A stretch of DNA of 12,474 nucleotides. Source: an uncultured Lachnospiraceae bacterium (GTDB lineage Bacteria; Bacillota; Clostridia; Lachnospirales; Lachnospiraceae). A model generated the notes under the pieces. The model was not told the origin of the DNA. It saw only the letters and a list, made by a program, of their open reading frames with translations, and ran no database searches. Of the stretch, positions 11,794-12,474 are shown one piece after another (positions within the stretch are counted from its first letter, which is position 1; every line of letters begins with the position of its first letter). The stretch covers positions 1 through 12,474 of the forward strand of contig CATYEA010000033.1 in the NCBI GenBank assembly GCA_958405355.1. Reading direction: 5' to 3'. The translations under genes were made by a program, and so were the position numbers.

Positions 11794-12474
11794 AGCTCTA
11801 CCTCCTCTCCCATGTACCAGAGATAGGCTTCCTCCAGATTCTCATAAGGTGAAGCAGCAATGATTTCAGATACGCTGCCTTCTGCCACCCTTTTTCCGTT
11901 CCGAATCAGCAAAATCCAATCACAGAGATTTTCCGCTTCCTCCATATAATGCGTGGTAAGAAGGATTGTAAGACCGCTTTCCTTCAGTCCCTTCAGCGTC
12001 CTCCATACCTCCCGACGGGCTGCTACATCCAGCCCTGTCGTCAATTCATCCAGAAAAACGATTTCCGGATCGCCAATCAGTGCCAAAACCACCGACAGCT
12101 TCTGCCGTTCTCCTCCGGATAGCTTTGCCACCTGGCTTTTTTCCAGCTTCTCAAGTCCAAAAATTTCCAAAAGTTCACAATAGTCCTTCGATTGCCGGTA
12201 AAGCGCCGCATGCTCCCTGCACACTTCTTCTACCCGGATTGCCGGCTGATAATTCGAAGCCTGAAGCTGAACGCCAACCTTTTCAAATAATTCCCTTCGG
12301 TTTGCCGACGCCTCCTGACCAAAAATCGTCGCCTTACCATAATCCGGCTTCTTTAAGCCGAGTATCATTTCAATGGTTGTGCTCTTGCCAGCGCCATTGT
12401 GACCTAAAAGACCAAACACCTGGCCTCTTTCCACGGAAAATGAAAGACCATCCACAACCCTTCGCCCATGAAAG
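11790..12474 (-). CDS. ABC exporter ATP-binding protein, 5' end outside window
   Basis: The frame is open to the window edge, reading FHGRRVVDGLSFSVERGQV, so the apparent start at 12455 is an internal GTG and the true start lies beyond. Walker A is GHNGAGKST, the signature KLSGGERQK, Walker B IVFLDEL with catalytic Glu, D-loop TGLDVAA, and H-loop TTHYMEEAE. The residue after the catalytic Glu is Leu instead of the usual Pro, which also occurs in close exporters of this type. It is first in the coupled ATPase-permease-MerR operon; the promoter is outside the window. Confidence 0.92.
   Translation of the reverse strand, partial: FHGRRVVDGLSFSVERGQVFGLLGHNGAGKSTTIEMILGLKKPDYGKATIFGQEASANRRELFEKVGVQLQASNYQPAIRVEEVCREHAALYRQSKDYCELLEIFGLEKLEKSQVAKLSGGERQKLSVVLALIGDPEIVFLDELTTGLDVAARREVWRTLKGLKESGLTILLTTHYMEEAENLCDWILLIRNGKRVAEGSVSEIIAASPYENLEEAYLWYMGEEVEL

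Noticed and set aside
1..12474. CRISPR array, tRNA, rRNA, riboswitch or insertion sequence
   Set aside because: I saw no regularly spaced repeats, no cloverleaf-like or rRNA stretches, no recognisable riboswitch core, and no transposase-like protein in any frame.

Overview
The window looks like an accessory region of a Gram-positive Clostridia chromosome (Lachnospiraceae- or Oscillospiraceae-like; inferred). Support comes from strong AGGAGG-type ribosome-binding sites before almost every gene, consensus sigma-A promoters (one is TTGACA-N17-TATAAT), and the families present: cysteine-rich KTR, a LytTR/DUF3021 pair, a YoaP-type acetyltransferase, DUF4097 lipoprotein and DUF2975-like membrane protein. 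Every gene I can support is on the minus strand, so transcription runs from high to low coordinates.

Right part (12474 to about 8180), in well-ordered operons. A drug-type ABC exporter (ATPase cut by the window edge, then permease) is coupled to a MerR regulator with an effector-binding C-terminus and ends in a textbook terminator (10117-10157). A TetR regulator follows, with its own perfect promoter and a probable operator just downstream of the transcription start. A third unit, LytTR - DUF3021 - cysteine-rich KTR, has a promoter whose -10 box lies inside a 16-bp palindrome. Its terminator hairpin overlaps the KTR stop codon.

Middle part (about 8140 to 5300), intact small genes mixed with remnants. 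In transcription order: a GNAT 3' fragment, a DUF4097 lipoprotein, a second copy of the KTR 3' end plus hairpin, a DUF7662-like small protein, a 28-residue TfoX-like miniprotein lacking most of its domain, an intact DJ-1/PfpI protein, a fragment of a DUF2975-like gene, and an AT-rich isochorismatase-family gene.

Left part (5292 to 1). An ABC ATPase with a permease that appears to have lost most of its C-terminal part, a flavoprotein with an iron-sulfur-type cysteine motif, the tail of a glyoxalase/VOC gene, an intact DUF2975-like gene with a small membrane-protein partner, a frameshifted small ORF, an internally deleted DJ-1 remnant, a GNAT-YoaP acetyltransferase, and an AT-rich chloramphenicol-acetyltransferase-like gene cut by the window edge.

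The most notable property is the number of shortened genes. At least six recognisable remnants share one orientation. Several keep a gene end while losing the interior, and several junctions fall exactly at a neighbour's stop codon. Two DJ-1/DUF2975 blocks have decayed in opposite ways. I see no transposase, integrase, CRISPR array, tRNA or rRNA gene. The genes suggest a detoxification, stress and export island with its own regulators. I do not see one clear new defence or biosynthetic system.
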